Shown here piece after piece: positions 19,812-32,018 of a DNA stretch of 64,000 nt. Within the stretch, counting starts at the first letter, position 1; each line of letters starts with the position of its first letter. This DNA is from Blepharisma japonicum (Eukaryota > Ciliophora > Heterotrichea > Heterotrichida > Blepharismidae). The notes under the pieces were generated by a model that was not told the origin of the DNA, did not search any database, and saw nothing but the letters and a program-made list of their open reading frames with translations. The translations under genes and the position numbers were made by a program. The stretch is from assembly GCA_949751835.1 (NCBI GenBank), contig CATKHK010000073.1:170519-234518 (forward strand). Reading direction: 5' to 3'.

Positions 19812-21891
19812 TTACTCACACGCAAACTTATAGTCGAAGCTAGAAAGTGCAACCCCAAAAGCTTGTAGCGGTGAAAATGGCCACTGGAAGTCCATATTAA
19901 AGTTTTGGTCCCCAACCCTTCCGAATTGCATATAAACTTTATTTTCATCTCTGTCATCAATAAGCTGGAAATTTTTTACTGATGCTCTATCAACTCTTCC
20001 ATTGAAATTTAACACAAATGCTTGGACATCTACTTATCAATTACGTTCATTCCATTTTGGAGGCTTATTAAAGAAGCAAAACATCCCTGACGTGTTTCCT
20101 GCATTATATTGTTTGAGCATGCCGTCATCTTTCTGCTATAAAAATTACATTCATAGGTTTCCACACATAATGATCTCCAGCATTATTTACAGCTGGTATT
20201 AAAACTCTCATTTTTCTAGGTCCTTTGGATCCAAGAATATTTGATTGCTAAATATCATTTACATATAAAACAATTCCCAGTTCTTCTCTAGCGTTCATAG
20301 GATTCGCTCCTTTATGTTTAGGATTAATGCCAGTATCAAACAGGTGGAATTCAGTTCCAATGAAATTTGAGCGGACTTTTCCTAAATATGAAGGAGATTT
20401 TACTGAAAATTCTTTTTGGTTGCTGGTTATCATATAATTTGAAGTTCGGTTTCCTCCTCTTTTTTTGCCTGCAAGCAAAAATGTCATCCCATCTGATATA
20501 TGTAAATAATATTTAGGGTATAGTCTTCCAAATCCTGCTTTTTCTCGTCTGATATTGCATTGGAGCATTATACCTCGAGGGATTGGGCTGGTCAGGAATT
20601 TTTTCATATCAGTCATTTCTTGAGCAAGGACTTCACGAACATTGACACTAGGCTGACGAGGGATTTGTTGTTGGCGGGCTGAGTCAGGCCTATTGAGAGG
20701 ATGAGTAGGGGCTGGAGGCTCTTGTTTTTCACCTTGACGCTTACCTTCTGGTTGGCGATCGCCATCTGGGGTTGGCCTTTCTATTTGAGCTGGGCGTTGC
20801 TCTTCTCTTTGAGGTGGCTTGTCTTCTACTGACTGTCTTTGTCTTGGAGGCTCATTTGTAGGTGCCCTTTCATTCGGGAAACGATCAGGCTGAGCTTCTT
20901 GAGCTGGCTTATTAGGTAGCTGAGGAATAGCTTGTTCAGGATTTATAGGTTTTGCTGCATCAAAAGGTCCATATCTTGGCTCAGCTGGGACAAATCTTTC
21001 TGAAGCTGTTGTAGCCCGAGATTCAGGCTGTGAAAATTGGCCGTCATTTGGCTTCTCAAATGGTGCTGGAGGTGGGTTTTTGGATTCTTCTAGCTGTCTA
21101 TGTATGCCTTGTAGCGTTTTACTTGGTGTATGTCTTGAACCTTCATCAAGTTTTACTTCTTCAAGCTCATCATCAGCTTTAAACACAGTCCTATCAGCCT
21201 TTATAGGTGCTGGCAAGTTATCAGTCTGTTTAGCTTTTATAGGGCCAGGCTCATATGCGAAATTTTTAGGTGCAGTAAACCCTCTTAAGTCTCTATTGGC
21301 GTTTAAATCTTTTTCATTGTAAATTTGATTTGAATAAAGAATAGATCCTATCCCACTTTGCTGCTCTAGCCCTTGTGCAACCATTGAGCTCACACCAGGC
21401 ATAAACATATTGCTTGATTGCACTTGAGTAGTTCCAGTTGATCCACGACTTATTAATTTGTTTCTTTGCATTTCCAACATTTTAGCTCGCATTTGGGCAT
21501 TGCTGCTGCCTGGCCTTGCTGTGCTTGTATCAGGACGTGGTTCTTGTCTTTCAGGCTCTTCGTAGTTGACAAAGCCAATTTTTTCGCTATTTTCTTTTTT
21601 TACAGGCTGGAAACTTTGTTTTGGTCCTCCCATCCCGTCAATCACGTAGCCGCTCGTTACAAATTCACTTGGCTGTGGCGGATAATAGGTAGGCGGAGGT
21701 GGGTTGGTGTAAAAGTGGCTTTGTTCTACTGGCTGAAGGTTTTGATACCTAGGCTTTTCATCATATTCAAAATCCCTATCAATTTGGGCAGGCATAAATG
21801 AATCAGAAGGTTGTTGATAATAAGGAGGAGTTCCTGGCTCTTCTGGATCTGAAAAGCTATCTGAATCTTCTAAGTATTCACGCTGAAACAT
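19812..21891 (-). CDS. Tubby-like protein, four exons
   Basis: 677 residues from exons 21891-20263, 20247-20149, 20132-20045 and 20029-19812. The first 420 residues are Pro/Gln/Arg-rich and disordered. From about 430 the Tubby C-terminal domain runs to the last residue: FLTSPIPRGIMLQC, RTSNYMI, GKVRSNFIGTEF, NILGSKGPRKMRVLIP, VLNFNGRVDRASVKNFQL, and the terminal FDYKFACE. The domain only reads through when introns of 15, 16 and 15 nt are removed. Tubby domains bind phosphoinositides and carry membrane proteins into cilia. The disordered N-terminus may hold an IFT-binding motif, which I cannot point to. Confidence 0.92.
20030..20044 (-). other. 15-nt intron (Tubby gene)
   Basis: On the minus strand GTAATTGATAAGTAG, phase 1, joining PKWNE to HVQAFVLNFNGRV. 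Retention gives an in-frame TAA. Confidence 0.92.
20133..20148 (-). other. 16-nt intron (Tubby gene)
   Basis: On the minus strand GTAATTTTTATAGCAG. Removing 16 nt restores the frame (KPMN then KDDGMLKQY). It could also be read as a 13-nt intron ending at the earlier TAG, but that keeps CAG and extends the protein by one residue in the same frame. Confidence 0.8.
20248..20262 (-). other. 15-nt intron (Tubby gene)
   Basis: On the minus strand GTAAATGATATTTAG, phase 0, joining GIVLY to QSNILGSKGPRKM. Retention gives an in-frame TAG. Confidence 0.95.
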
Positions 21892-22083
21892 TTTTTATAA
21901 ATTAATGAAAGAAATTTAAAGTAAAATAAATAATTCTAATAAAATGATCTAATTATCCTATAATTTTTGTCTTAATTATATATACAGCATTTTAAATTTG
22001 CTATATTTATCATATATAAATATGAATTTTATAGTATCAATTCTCTTAAAATAAAAAATGTTCTAAAATAAGCCTAATTTTTA

Positions 22084-23946
22084 TTATACACTATCGTCTT
22101 TTTCATCAAACTTTACCATCACCTTTACGTTATTTCTTGAGTTTCTAGCTGGTCGATACTGAATAGCTGGTATCTGTGGGCCTTCAATAGCGAAAATTTC
22201 TCCTTCCAGATTTTCACTTGCCATAATTTTCAATATTCCAGCTTCAATATCCAATACGACACACAGTTTTGAAATACTTTTCCCAAGCCCATACGAATAC
22301 AAACACCCTACAATATTTTTATTTTTAGGCGACGATACCCCAATTTTTAACTGTCCAGATTTTTCATCAGCAGAAAAAATTGCATTAGAAATTACTTTGA
22401 TTTTTCATATGTGTTTTCCAAAATAATAAGGATATTGGGCAAGAATAATCCCAGCCCTTTCGAACTGGACTCATTTTTCCTCTCCACGTTTATTGATTAT
22501 TGCAAAGTTTTTACATGTATTTTCATCAATATCTTGGGAGTCATAAGTGGAAACTGAGGTAATTTCACTTCATGGGCTTTGTTTAGTGTCGTCTTCATAG
22601 AAAGCAGCAACTCGAAACCTATAAGTGGTTTTAGGGAGAAGGTCAGTTATGATACAAGTGTGGGCTTCTCCTTTATATACCTGTCGAAACTGCTCAACGC
22701 CACGAATTTTACTTCCAACTCCATATTCTAATGAATAGGTACTTTTTGCAGGTGTATGGGTTCAGGAAAGTTTGATTTCTGAAGAAGTTTGCTGTTTTAA
22801 TATAAATTTTCTAGGCTCTGCTGGGTCAGAATTAATGAGATCTGTAGTTGTGTTGCTCCCTGCATAGGAAAAAGGGTTTGGGCTGGGAACATTGCTTCTT
22901 CTAGAATGTGAAATGGAATTTAATGGAGATTGAGTATTATTTAAGGAAGGTTGTGGAGATGGGAAGCTGAAACACCGGTCCTGAGAAGGGTAATTATTTG
23001 TTTCGAAAAAATTTCCTGAATTTATTCCTTTTAAAATTGCTGATATATCAATGTCAGGAAATTGAGCATCTACGCTATTCATATGAGCTTCAGAGACTGC
23101 TAAAGAATTGTCAATCATTTTACTTAAATATTTAAGGCTTTCAAGCATAGCACTTTTTGGGAGCTCTACCGCAGTTTCTATTAATTTTACGGCAGCGTTG
23201 ATGCTTATTAATTTCCCATTAATTTCTTCTCGATTGAAATTAAGCTGCTGAAATTTTTTTTCGTTAAAATTATTGATTTCGTCTATGCATTCTTCTTCTT
23301 TTAGCTCAATTGCCCGTTTAGCTACTTTAAAAGCTCCTTTTATTTTATTTATCGCTTGATTTTTTGCATATTCTATGTCAGGTTCTAAAACTTCCATATC
23401 ATTTAACTCAAAAATCAGCTTTTTTCGTAATTTTTCTAATTTATTATGTTTGCTTTTAATTTCGTGTAAAGTCTCTGAAAAAGCTTCTTCAATTTTTAAT
23501 ATTGGGTGGCTACTATGCATAGAAAGGCAGTATTTGCATATTGATTTTCAGTCTTCTGTACAAAAGTGGGTCAAGTTTTCCTTATGGAATTCACATGAAT
23601 TAAAAGTTGTAATTTTTGATAGCTTAATAGGTGCTTGTGAATGCGATTTATATGCTCCTAAAGAATGAATATAACTATAACACTCACTACACAGTAATAA
23701 TTTGCATGTTTCACAGCTAGTTTTTGCAGGTCTTGTAGTGCATCTTTCACAATTTAAAGGATCCAAAGTTTCCGCCAAAGCAAGCAAAATCCAATTATGT
23801 GTAGTCTCAGACTGTGATATGCTAATATTACATAAGGGGCATGAATTTCTAATGTGACTAAAGCATACTGAGTTATAACAGCATGGTAAAATTGTAGGGT
23901 ATATCTGTATTTGATTACAAACTGAACATTTTATTTCCTGTTCCAT
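22084..23946 (-). CDS. RING/B-box/coiled-coil/FN3 protein with SPRY-like end
   Basis: 620 residues with several TGA codons as Trp; stop TAA. A short RING (CSVC ... CPLC) at residues 7-40 is followed by a Cys-rich B-box-like region (CERCTTRPAKTSCETCKLL), a second B-box (CEFH...HFCTEDWKSICKYC), a coiled coil (about 150-260) and a Ser/Pro-rich linker. A fibronectin type III domain with a SPWSE motif follows from about 385, then a beta-rich C-terminus that may be a SPRY/B30.2 domain. This order is that of the MID1/TRIM class, E3 ligases that bind microtubules in animals. Ligase activity is expected; the substrate is unknown. Confidence 0.82.
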
Positions 23947-23979
23947 TTATTAAATTAACACAAAGCAAATATAATTAAT

Positions 23980-24804
23980 TTAATTCTTGCTTCTTTTTAT
24001 TCTTGAAATAAGCGTCTTGCATTTTTTACAATGGTAAAGAATTTCTTGGAATTCCCCACTTCCATAGCAAGTTCTACAGCACAATTTTTGCCAGCTAAAT
24101 AAAAATTACAATGACATTGATGGAAATTTAAACTTCACTGTAGTAGGAACTTCACATTCGCATTTAGGGCAAAATCCTTTAGAAGTTACATAATTCATTG
24201 GATCACCATGAGCTGCACAAGTTTCTTGTTGAAAATGCTTTTCCCTCTGCGAATCAGGCTCGTTTTCATGGGTGCTTAGAGTTGGCTTTGTGTTAGCCGA
24301 GTCTTTTATTTTTTCTGATATTTTTGTGACGGTTTTATGTGTGATATTGCTTTTTGACTCTGTGATTAGAGATTGCTTAATGGAGTTTTTTGTGGAATCT
24401 TGGGCGAAAGATTTCAAAGGCTCCTGGCATTTTTCAGCATCTTCGAGATCGGAATCACTGCTTAGTATTTCACCTGAATCATAGGTGAAGTTTAAATCTA
24501 AACTTCCTACTCCATGATCCCAAAAATCCAATGATGTTTCAAGCCTTGGCAACCCATCAGCAGGAACTTTGTTTAATGCTGACACAAAAGGCTGGGTTTT
24601 ATTAAGATCGTTGATGATCATTGTCGGTTGCCTAGTATGAGAATTCTCTGAGTTAGCGCTTTCTCTGGACTCCAAGTAAGTATCTGCTTCTTTTTGAATT
24701 GCTGCTTCTTTTGAGTCTTTCGCTTTCATCTTATCATTATGTCGATAAGATATTTTTGGCTCCAAATGCAGAATTGCATTTCTTGCATATGCCAGATTTT
24801 TCAT
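23980..24804 (-). CDS. Disordered protein with C-terminal zinc-binding cysteines, two exons
   Basis: 269 residues from exons 24804-24110 and 24094-23980; stop TAA. The first 190 residues are polar, Ser/Lys/Glu-rich and probably unstructured. The end has Cys pairs (CAAHGDP, CPKCECE, CCRTCYG, CKKCK) that look like zinc ribbons. The last two pairs exist only after removing a 15-nt intron; without it the protein would stop at MSL. I do not recognise the family. Its start faces the kelch-type gene cluster with a 210-bp gap. Confidence 0.75.
24095..24109 (-). other. 15-nt intron
   Basis: On the minus strand GTAATTTTTATTTAG, phase 2. Retention makes TAA the second codon after the junction. Removal adds 38 codons with two CxxC pairs. 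Confidence 0.9.
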
Positions 24805-25014
24805 TTTTGGATTAAAATTATTAATCTCCTTAGCATTAGTATTTAATAATTGAGGTTCTTGTAAATTTTATATTATCCATACAAGATTTTAAATTTAGAT
24901 TTATTTTACTATGAAGGATATCCAAATATAAATTAATAAAATTTTATTAGATAGCTGAATGATAATATATATTAAAGTAGCTATTATTTTCCCAAATAAT
25001 TATCTAATATTATA

Positions 25015-26268
25015 ATGAATTGCTGGAAAAAAGATTGTGTAAAAGAATCCGTATATGTTTGCCAATGCACTGAACAAGGAACTAACTCGTGCGAATTTCA
25101 CTATCTTGAACATTTACAACTCAACAACCAGCAAAGCCATCTGGTTAAGCAAGTATTATTCAAACCAAAGCAAGCCACAAGGCATGCACTTTGTTCTTAT
25201 CTTAGAAAAAGGAATGCAGAGTTAAACATCTTTCAATCAAAAGTAATTAGTGAAATTTCTCAAAAAATTACGCAACTCAACACTCAATTAAAAACTGCAA
25301 TAGATGAAATCATAAGAGTGAAAAACGAAAATCTAGCCTTAATAGACAGACTTATACTGGCTGAAAACGTATCTCAAAATGATGATTGGGCAAAGCTTTT
25401 AAATTTAGAGCCTGATGTAGCAATTAAAAGCATTCAAGATAATATTTGTAGAATTGATATTCAAAAAATTCCTAAATATGTTGGATGCGAATTTGATATT
25501 TTTGACTATTCTATAAAGGGAAACGAAATTGATATATTTCGTGATAATTCAAAAAAGTTATTAAGAGTAAGTCTTAAAGATCTTAAAATTAATGAAGCTG
25601 AAATTGCAATAGTTCAAAATACTAATACTTATTTATCAATGTGTAAAATTCCAAATGGAAATCTTATTTGTATTGGAGGTTATCCTTATGCTTCAACAGC
25701 ATTTATTGTATATCCAGATAATAGTATTAAATATCTTGCTAGTTTATTAGAGCCAATCGGATTTGCAAGCGCTATTTATTATAAGAATGAAATTTATGTA
25801 TTTGGTGGTCAAAATAATAGTGGATACGTTATGATTCCTGAGAAATATAATATATCAGAAAATAATTGAAATCAGCTGCCTCGAATTAGTACTGGTGCAA
25901 ATTATTGCAATGGATTTGGTTATAAAAATAAGATTTTTTTTGCAGGCTATCAGCACTCAAATGTTTATATCTACGATATTCAGCAAAATTCTTACTCAGA
26001 AATTCCAATCGGATTATGTTCGAACGGTAAGGCTTTAATTTTAATCAGAAATATATTTTATGTGATCGTGTCTAGCTCCAATATATATGAAATTAACCTT
26101 AATAATACAAATAATTGGAAAGTTGTTGGAAGTTGTGAAGGATTGGCAAGTTTTCCAGTATCTCATTTTGTTGAATTTAGAACTTTTATTTACTGTTTTA
26201 ATCAAGAATCTAATATTTTCAAATTTGATTTAAATTCGAAATCAATCCAAAAAATCCAGAAAATATAA
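25015..26268 (+). CDS. Kelch-type protein, tandem copy 1
   Basis: 417 residues with TGA (25867-25869) as Trp; stop TAA. The N-terminus MNCWKKDC...CQC...SCEFHYLEH is a Cys/His cluster resembling a B-box. A short coiled coil follows (about 75-115, KITQLNTQLKTAIDEI), then a beta-propeller with kelch-like signatures (NLICIGGYPYAS, IYVFGGQNNSG, KIFFAGYQ). Ciliates have many such kelch family proteins, and their partners are unknown. No RING is present. Codon 4 is TGG here but TGA in the two downstream copies. Confidence 0.8.
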
Positions 26269-26581
26269 TTAAGAAAAAATAATTTTGTTAATTGGAAGAA
26301 TTTTATTTCATTATTAATTTGTCACTGCATAATTATTAATTTTATATAAATAAATGAGCTAAAGCAAGGTATTTTTATAATATTTCTAAAGAAAATATAT
26401 CTTAAGATATGTATTTAATTATAGTGGTTCTTGTAAATTTTATATTATTCATACAAGATTTTAAATTTATGTTTATTTTATTTTCAAGATATCAAAATAT
26501 AAATATAATAGAATTCTATAAATTAAATAATAAAATATGTTCTAATAGTTATTATTTTACCAAATAATTGCTTATATTATA
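26269..26581. other. Gene-free spacer in kelch cluster
   Basis: About 310 bp. It holds copies of cluster-flanking sequence: a block at about 26271-26340 recurs at about 29466-29530, and about 26425-26520 matches about 24852-24950 upstream of copy 1. These mark the ends of the duplicated unit. Confidence 0.7.
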
Positions 26582-27831
26582 ATGAATTGCTGAAAACAAG
26601 ATTGTGTAAAAGAACCAATATATGTGTGTCAATGTTCTGAACAAGGAATTTACTCATGCAAAACTCATTTAATTGACCATCTGCAACTTAAAATCCAACA
26701 TCATGTTAAGCCTCTATTATTCAATGCCAACCCAGATACAAAGAACGCACTGTGCTCTTATCTTAGAAAAAGGAATGTAGATTTAAGCATCTTTCAATCA
26801 AAAGTAATTAGTGAAATTTCTCAAAAAATAAAGAAACTCAACACTCAATTAAAAACTGCAATTGATGAGATTGCAAGAGTAAAAAACGAAAACCTTGTCT
26901 TAATAGATAGAATTATAAAGACTGGATGAGTGCATCAAAATGACGAATTTGAAAAGTTTTTTCTATTAGAGCCTGATGTAGCAATTAAAAGCATTCAAGA
27001 TAATATTTGTAGGATTGACACTCAAAAAATTCCTAAATATGTTGAATGCGAATTTGATATTTTTGACTATTCTATAAAGGGAAATGAAATTGATATTTTT
27101 CGTGATAATTCAAAAAAGTTATTAAGAGTAAGTCTAGAAAACCTTACAATTAAAGAAACTGAAATTGCAATAGATCAAAATACGAATACTTATTTATCAA
27201 TTTGTAAAATTTCAAATGGCAATCTTATTTGTATTGGAGGTTATCCTTATGCTTCAACAGTATTTATGATATATCCAGATAATAGTATTAAATATCTTGC
27301 TAGTTTATTAGAGCCAATCGCATATGCAAGCGCTATTTATTATAAGAATGAAATTTATGAATTTGGTGGTTCTAATAATAGCGGATACGTTATGATTCCT
27401 GAGAAATATAATATATCAGAAAATAAATGAAAGCAGCTACCTCGAATTAATGAAGGCGCAAATTGCTGTACTGGATTTGGTTATAAAAATAAAATATTTT
27501 TTGCAGGAAACCAACACTCAAATGTTTATATTTACGACATTCAGCAAAATTCTTACTCAGAAATCCCAATTGGGTTAAGTATAACGAATGGGAAGGTTTT
27601 AATTTTAATCAGAAATCAGTTTTATGTTATAGGTCTTGCTCCGAAGTATATGAAATTGACCTTAATAATACAAATAATTGAAAAGTTGTAGGAAGGTGTG
27701 AGCCATTGGAGTGTCGTCCAGTATCTCATATTGTTTGGTTTAAAACTTTTATTTATTTTTTTGATCAGCAATCATATATTTATCAATTTGATATAGATTC
27801 AAAATCAGCCAAAAAATTGAAGAAAATATAA
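26582..27831 (+). pseudogene. Kelch-type copy 2, frameshifted near the 3' end
   Basis: This copy keeps the start MNC(TGA)KQDC and good identity to copies 1 and 3. However, between 27621 and 27640 one base is missing relative to both neighbours (TATGTTATAGG against TATGTGATCGTG). The frame then ends at a TAG at 27689-27691, about 369 codons. Downstream of the lesion the original frame stays open to the TAA at 27829-27831, so the damage is recent or a sequencing error. No 15- or 16-nt intron would repair it. The truncated product would lose the last propeller blade. Confidence 0.75.
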
Positions 27832-28207
27832 TATTAAGAAATAGAGTTCGCTTATTAGAAAAATTTATTTTCTTAATTAATTTATTAGCTACATAATTGC
27901 TGCCTTTTATATAATAAATGAACTAAAACAAGGAATTTATAAAATTTCATAGCCCTTGAAGAAAAATATATCATTTTAAATATGCTAAGAATTAAACCAA
28001 TATAAGTTGAAAATTTAATTCCTATTTTCCAATTTCTATAAAATTAAGTAAGAAATTTCAAAGATATAAATAAAATTAAAAATATGAGCATTAGCTAGGC
28101 TTTATTTGATGCTATGAATATTTTATTAACATAATATAATTTTAGAATATAATTTGTAGAAACTCCAATAGTTATTATTTACCAAAAATTTGTTTATAAA
28201 TATTAAA
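27832..28207. other. Spacer with remnant of a neighbouring gene
   Basis: About 375 bp, AT-rich. At about 28070-28131 it contains a near-copy of the 3' end of the convergent gene found at 29759 (see repeat entry). Otherwise I see no coding frame. Confidence 0.6.
28094..28131 (-). repeat. Duplicated 3' end of the 29759 gene
   Basis: GCTAGGCTTTATTTGATGCT at about 28095 recurs at about 29757. On the minus strand both encode FIASNKA and a TAG. This is a fragment of the convergent gene carried along when the kelch unit was duplicated. Confidence 0.75.
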
Positions 28208-29464
28208 ATGAATTGCTGAAAGCAAGGTTGTGTAGAAGAATGCATGTACTTTTGCCAATGTTCTGAAGCGGGAATTTATTCATGTGAAACTCATTATAAT
28301 TGTCATCTTCAGCTTAACATTCAACACAAGCATACGGTTCAACTTCTAATATTTGAGCCAAAACAAGATACAAAGCAAGTACTTTGTTCTTATCTTAGAA
28401 GAAGGAATGAAGAGTTAAATATCTTTCAATCAAAATTTATTAGTAAAATTTATCAAAAAATCAAAAAACTCAACACTCAATTAAAAACTGCAATTGATGA
28501 AATTTCAAGAGTAAAAAACGCAAACCTAGCCTTAATAGAGAGGATTATGCAGACTGAAAGAGTACATCAAAATGATGTTTTTGAAAAGTTTTTTATTTTA
28601 GAGCCTGATATAGCAATTAAAAGCATTCAAGATAATATTTTTAGAATTGATATTCAAAAAATTCCTAAATATATTGAATGCGAATTTGATATTTTTGACT
28701 ATTCAATAAAGGGAAATGAAATTAATATTTTTCGTAAGAATTCAAAAATGTTATTAAGAGTAAGTCTGGTAGACCTTACACTTAAAGAAACTGAAATTGC
28801 AATAGATCAAAATACCAATACTTCATTATCAATTTGTAAAATTCCAAATGGCAATCTTATTTGTATTGGAGGTTATCCTTATGCTTCAACAGTATTTATG
28901 ATATATCCAGATAATAGTATTAAATATCTTGCTAGTTTATTAGAACCAATCACATGAGCAAGCGCTATTTATTATAAGAATGAAGTTTATGCATTTGGTG
29001 GTCGAAATAATAGTGGATTCGTTATAACTCCTGAGAAATATAATATATCAGAAAATAAATGAAATCAGCTGCCTCGAATTAGTACTGGTGCAAATTATTG
29101 CAATGGATTTGGTTATAAAAATAAGATTTTTTTTGTAGGCCATCAACACTCAAATGTTTATATCTACGATATTCAGCAAAATTCTTATTCAGAAATTCCA
29201 ATTGGATTAGATTCGCAAAACGGTAAGGCTTTAATTTTAATGAGAAATATATTTTATGTGATTGTGTCTAGTTCCAATATATATGAAATTGACCTTAATA
29301 ATACAAATCATTGGAAAGTTATTGGGAGTTGTGAAGGATTGGGAAATTTTCCAGTATCTCATTTTGTTGAATTTAGCACTTTTATTTACTGTTTTAATCA
29401 AGAATCTAATATTTTCAAATTTGATTTAAATTCGAAATCAGTCCAAAAAATCCAGAAAATATAA
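28208..29464 (+). CDS. Kelch-type protein, tandem copy 3
   Basis: 418 residues with TGA as Trp at 28217, 28955 and 29060; stop TAA. It has the same architecture as copy 1: an N-terminal Cys/His cluster (MNC-Trp-KQGC ... CQC ... CETHYNCH), a short coiled coil, and a kelch-like propeller (CIGGYPYAS, AFGGRNNSG). The C-terminal 130 residues are closer to copy 1 than to copy 2, and the 3' flanks of copies 1 and 3 also match. This suggests that copy 1 and copy 3 are ends of the same duplication history, or exchanged sequence. Confidence 0.8.
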
Positions 29465-29758
29465 TTAAGAAAAAATAGAATTTTGTTAATTGGAAGAATT
29501 TTATTTCATTATCAATTTGTCACTGCATAATTATTTATTTATATAAATAAAAGGGCTAAAGCGAGGTATATTTATAATATTTCTAATAGTTCTTAAAGAA
29601 AATATGTATTTAAATTAATCTCTAGTAATTATTTAAGAAGACAATCAGACAGGAGCTGGAATAGAAGATAAAGATTTACTTTTGATTTTCTCAAATTATA
29701 TAAAATTAAGTTAAGCTATTTCAAAAGTACCAAGAAAATTAAAAATTACTAGCATCAA

Positions 29759-30535
29759 CTAGGCTTTATTTGATGCTATGAATTTTTTATTAAGCAATAC
29801 AATATCATCTTTCAATCCTGGATATTTTTTAGCATGCTTTTTCATTATTTCAACCAGCCCTCTCACATACTCCTCACTAGCCGAAAAAGTGTCCATTCTA
29901 TCCATTTCTCTACTAAATGTCGACAAATTTCTATTTTTCCCTTTTTCAACAATAACATTTTTTGCTTTTCTTTTAGCTGAATTCCTCGTTTCATTCAAAT
30001 TTGAAAATTTTGTTGCCCCAAGATCACGCATTGTGCTTCTTTTTGCTTGATCTCTATTATTTAAATCCTTCGGAATCTCTAAACATGAGGTTGTTCTTAA
30101 ATTTTTACTTTTAGACCTGTGGCCTGGCAATAGAATTTTTCTTTTTAAATTATCGATCCTATTTTCTAATTGTTCTCATTCATTTTCAGTGTTTTCTCTA
30201 TTTGTTTCATAATCGGCCCTATCATATGAAATTTTTTCAAATGGTTCAATTAATTCTGAGAGCTGCTTAACTTTGGGATGTTTGTAAGTGTAGGAATAAT
30301 TTAAGTTGGGAGAAGGATCAATATCTTGATATAAATTCATAGAAAGCTCTTCCATTGGTTTAGAAATGTGAGGTTCAGGGATTATTTTTTCTGTTGGCCG
30401 AAAGGATTCAAAGATTTCTGGTTTAGCTGGCTCAGGCTGAAAATTTAGTTGTCTTTCACCATATAGATAAGAGTTGTCGCGTAAGTAAGGAATTCTTTCA
30501 TCTTCTTTGTAGGATTGGCTTGAAGAAATTATCAT
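29759..30535 (-). CDS. Polar protein with short coiled coil, unrecognised
   Basis: 258 residues with TGA (30176-30178) as Trp; stop TAG. The first 80 residues are Pro/Glu/Tyr-rich, residues about 105-135 form a short helix (WEQLENRIDNLKRKI), the next 80 are basic and Asn/Arg-rich, and the C-terminal 40 residues form a compact helical segment (EEYVRGLVEIMKKHAKKYPG). I recognise no family. It converges on kelch copy 3, and its last codons were duplicated into the copy 2/3 spacer. Confidence 0.7.
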
Positions 30536-31065
30536 GATTAACGAATTTTAAATTTAAAAAGAAATTAGTTATTTCATAAATATTTAAAAACTAATTAATT
30601 AGTATATATGCAAGATTTTCATTTGGGCTAAGATTTCAGTATTTCTTTTGCAATAATTTTGATAATTAATATTGAGAAATTCAAAAATGTATAATATTTC
30701 TATGCTATCATATTTTATTATCAGAAAATTCTTTGTTATAATTTCATTTAAAACACTTTTGCTAGTTATCAATATATGAATTGGCTTATATTTTAAGCCA
30801 AACAATCTATCCCTTCAAATTATATTAAATTTTAGTCTATAATAAAGAATTAATCATATCTAATAAAAAAATCCTTTGAATTTAGCAAATTTTCCTCTGA
30901 TACTAATATATATCCCCTTTTCAGCTCATCACTATTCTTTCTCCATTAAAAATTATTCCCATACTTAATTGCCAATATATCAGAAAACGTCTCATCCTCC
31001 ATCTTTTAATTCCATCCAACGCAATAAACAGATAGGTACGATATTCTCATAACAGGATAATTAAT
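30536..31065. other. Gene-free AT-rich interval
   Basis: About 530 bp upstream of the first collagen-like gene. A short AT-driven open frame on the minus strand (30599-30805) has no coding features. No RNA gene or repeat is visible. Confidence 0.5.
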
Positions 31066-31617
31066 ATGGTCAAACTGGCAATTCTGATGATTTTAGCTCT
31101 AACTGCCCTTGCATTTAGACCCAATTTCAAAAGCTCGTTTATAGAAGGAGATCAGTCAAGCTGCGAACAGAAGCAGGAAGAGCAGCCATGCGCAGAAGAA
31201 GCAAAACCAGAAGAGCAAAAGTGCCAAGAAGAAGCAAAACCAGAAGAACAAAAATGCCAAGAAGAGCAGCAGGTTAAAATTGTATATCAAAAAGGAGATA
31301 AAGGAGATGTAGGAGAACAAGGATGCCAAGGACCACAAGGCCCACCTGGCCCACAAGGACCTCAAGGGTGCAAAGGAGAAAAGGGGGAAAAAGGAGAAAA
31401 AGGTGATAAAGGAGACCAAGGAGAGCAAGGATGCAAAGGAGAAAAAGGAGAAGCAGGAGAAGCAGGACCATGTGGACTTCAAGGGTGCAAAGGTGAAAAA
31501 GGAGATCGTGGAGATAGAGGACCAGCAGGGGTCATTATTCGATGCCAAGAAATCGATGAAGTTGTAGAGCAGTGCAAGTGTCAAGAAAAAGACGACAAGG
31601 CTGCATCAAAATGGTAA
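31066..31617 (+). CDS. Secreted collagen-like protein 1
   Basis: 183 residues, ATG to TAA. A signal peptide ([17 protein letters not shown]) is followed by a Glu/Gln/Cys-rich segment containing a doubled [11 protein letters not shown] unit. An uninterrupted block of about 27 Gly-X-Y triplets follows (residues about 82-162), rich in GEK, GDK and GPQ. Cys appears inside triplets (GCQ, GCK, GPC), and a Cys-rich tail follows (QCKCQE). Uninterrupted Gly-X-Y means a collagen triple helix, and the intra-helix cysteines suggest disulfide cross-linking. It is the first of three tandem paralogues. Collagen-like secreted proteins are uncommon in ciliates. An extracellular or cyst-wall role is inferred. 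Confidence 0.88.
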   Translation: MVKLAILMILALTALAFRPNFKSSFIEGDQSSCEQKQEEQPCAEEAKPEEQKCQEEAKPEEQKCQEEQQVKIVYQKGDKGDVGEQGCQGPQGPPGPQGPQGCKGEKGEKGEKGDKGDQGEQGCKGEKGEAGEAGPCGLQGCKGEKGDRGDRGPAGVIIRCQEIDEVVEQCKCQEKDDKAASKW

Positions 31618-32018
31618 GCCAAAGGTAATACATAACTTATTCTTACTGACATCCTGTGTTATTTATTAATAATACTGAAAATATAGCTATATATAAATTT
31701 AATAATACTATCAAAAAACTCGATTTTTCTTAAAAATGTCATTATACAAATACACAAAATTTTTACTAATTTTTGAAAATATAAAATTATAGTCTTTATA
31801 TTTATCAATTTTTTTAAATTTCCTTTAAGATTTAATATTCTATCGACATACAATTTAAATAATAAATGATACTATTTTACTAACCTATCAGATCTTTAAA
31901 AAAATAATTTAGTTTCAATTGACTATTTTTCGCAAAATATTCTGTGATATTTATTTTTCATTTTTTTACTATTTGCAAGCTTATTAACCTCAATAAAATA
32001 ATGGTTATATAAATTTAA
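31618..32018. other. Spacer between collagen-like genes 1 and 2
   Basis: About 400 bp, very AT-rich, with no coding frame supported. Its right end (about 31958-31990) contains the element shared with the spacer before gene 3. Confidence 0.5.
31961..31991 (+). promoter_or_regulatory. Shared upstream element, collagen-like gene 2
   Basis: TTTTTTTACTATTTGCAAGC followed by TTATTAACC, about 30-55 bp before the ATG at 32019. It matches the element at 32822-32850 before gene 3. Confidence 0.45.

Noticed and set aside
27621-27700. Intron explaining the break in kelch copy 2
   Set aside because: No GT...AG segment of 15 or 16 nt restores the frame. Comparison with copies 1 and 3 shows a simple 1-bp loss.
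30599-30805. 68-codon open frame on the minus strand
   Set aside because: Ile/Lys/Asn/Tyr-rich as expected from AT-rich spacer. No domain, signal or neighbour supports it.
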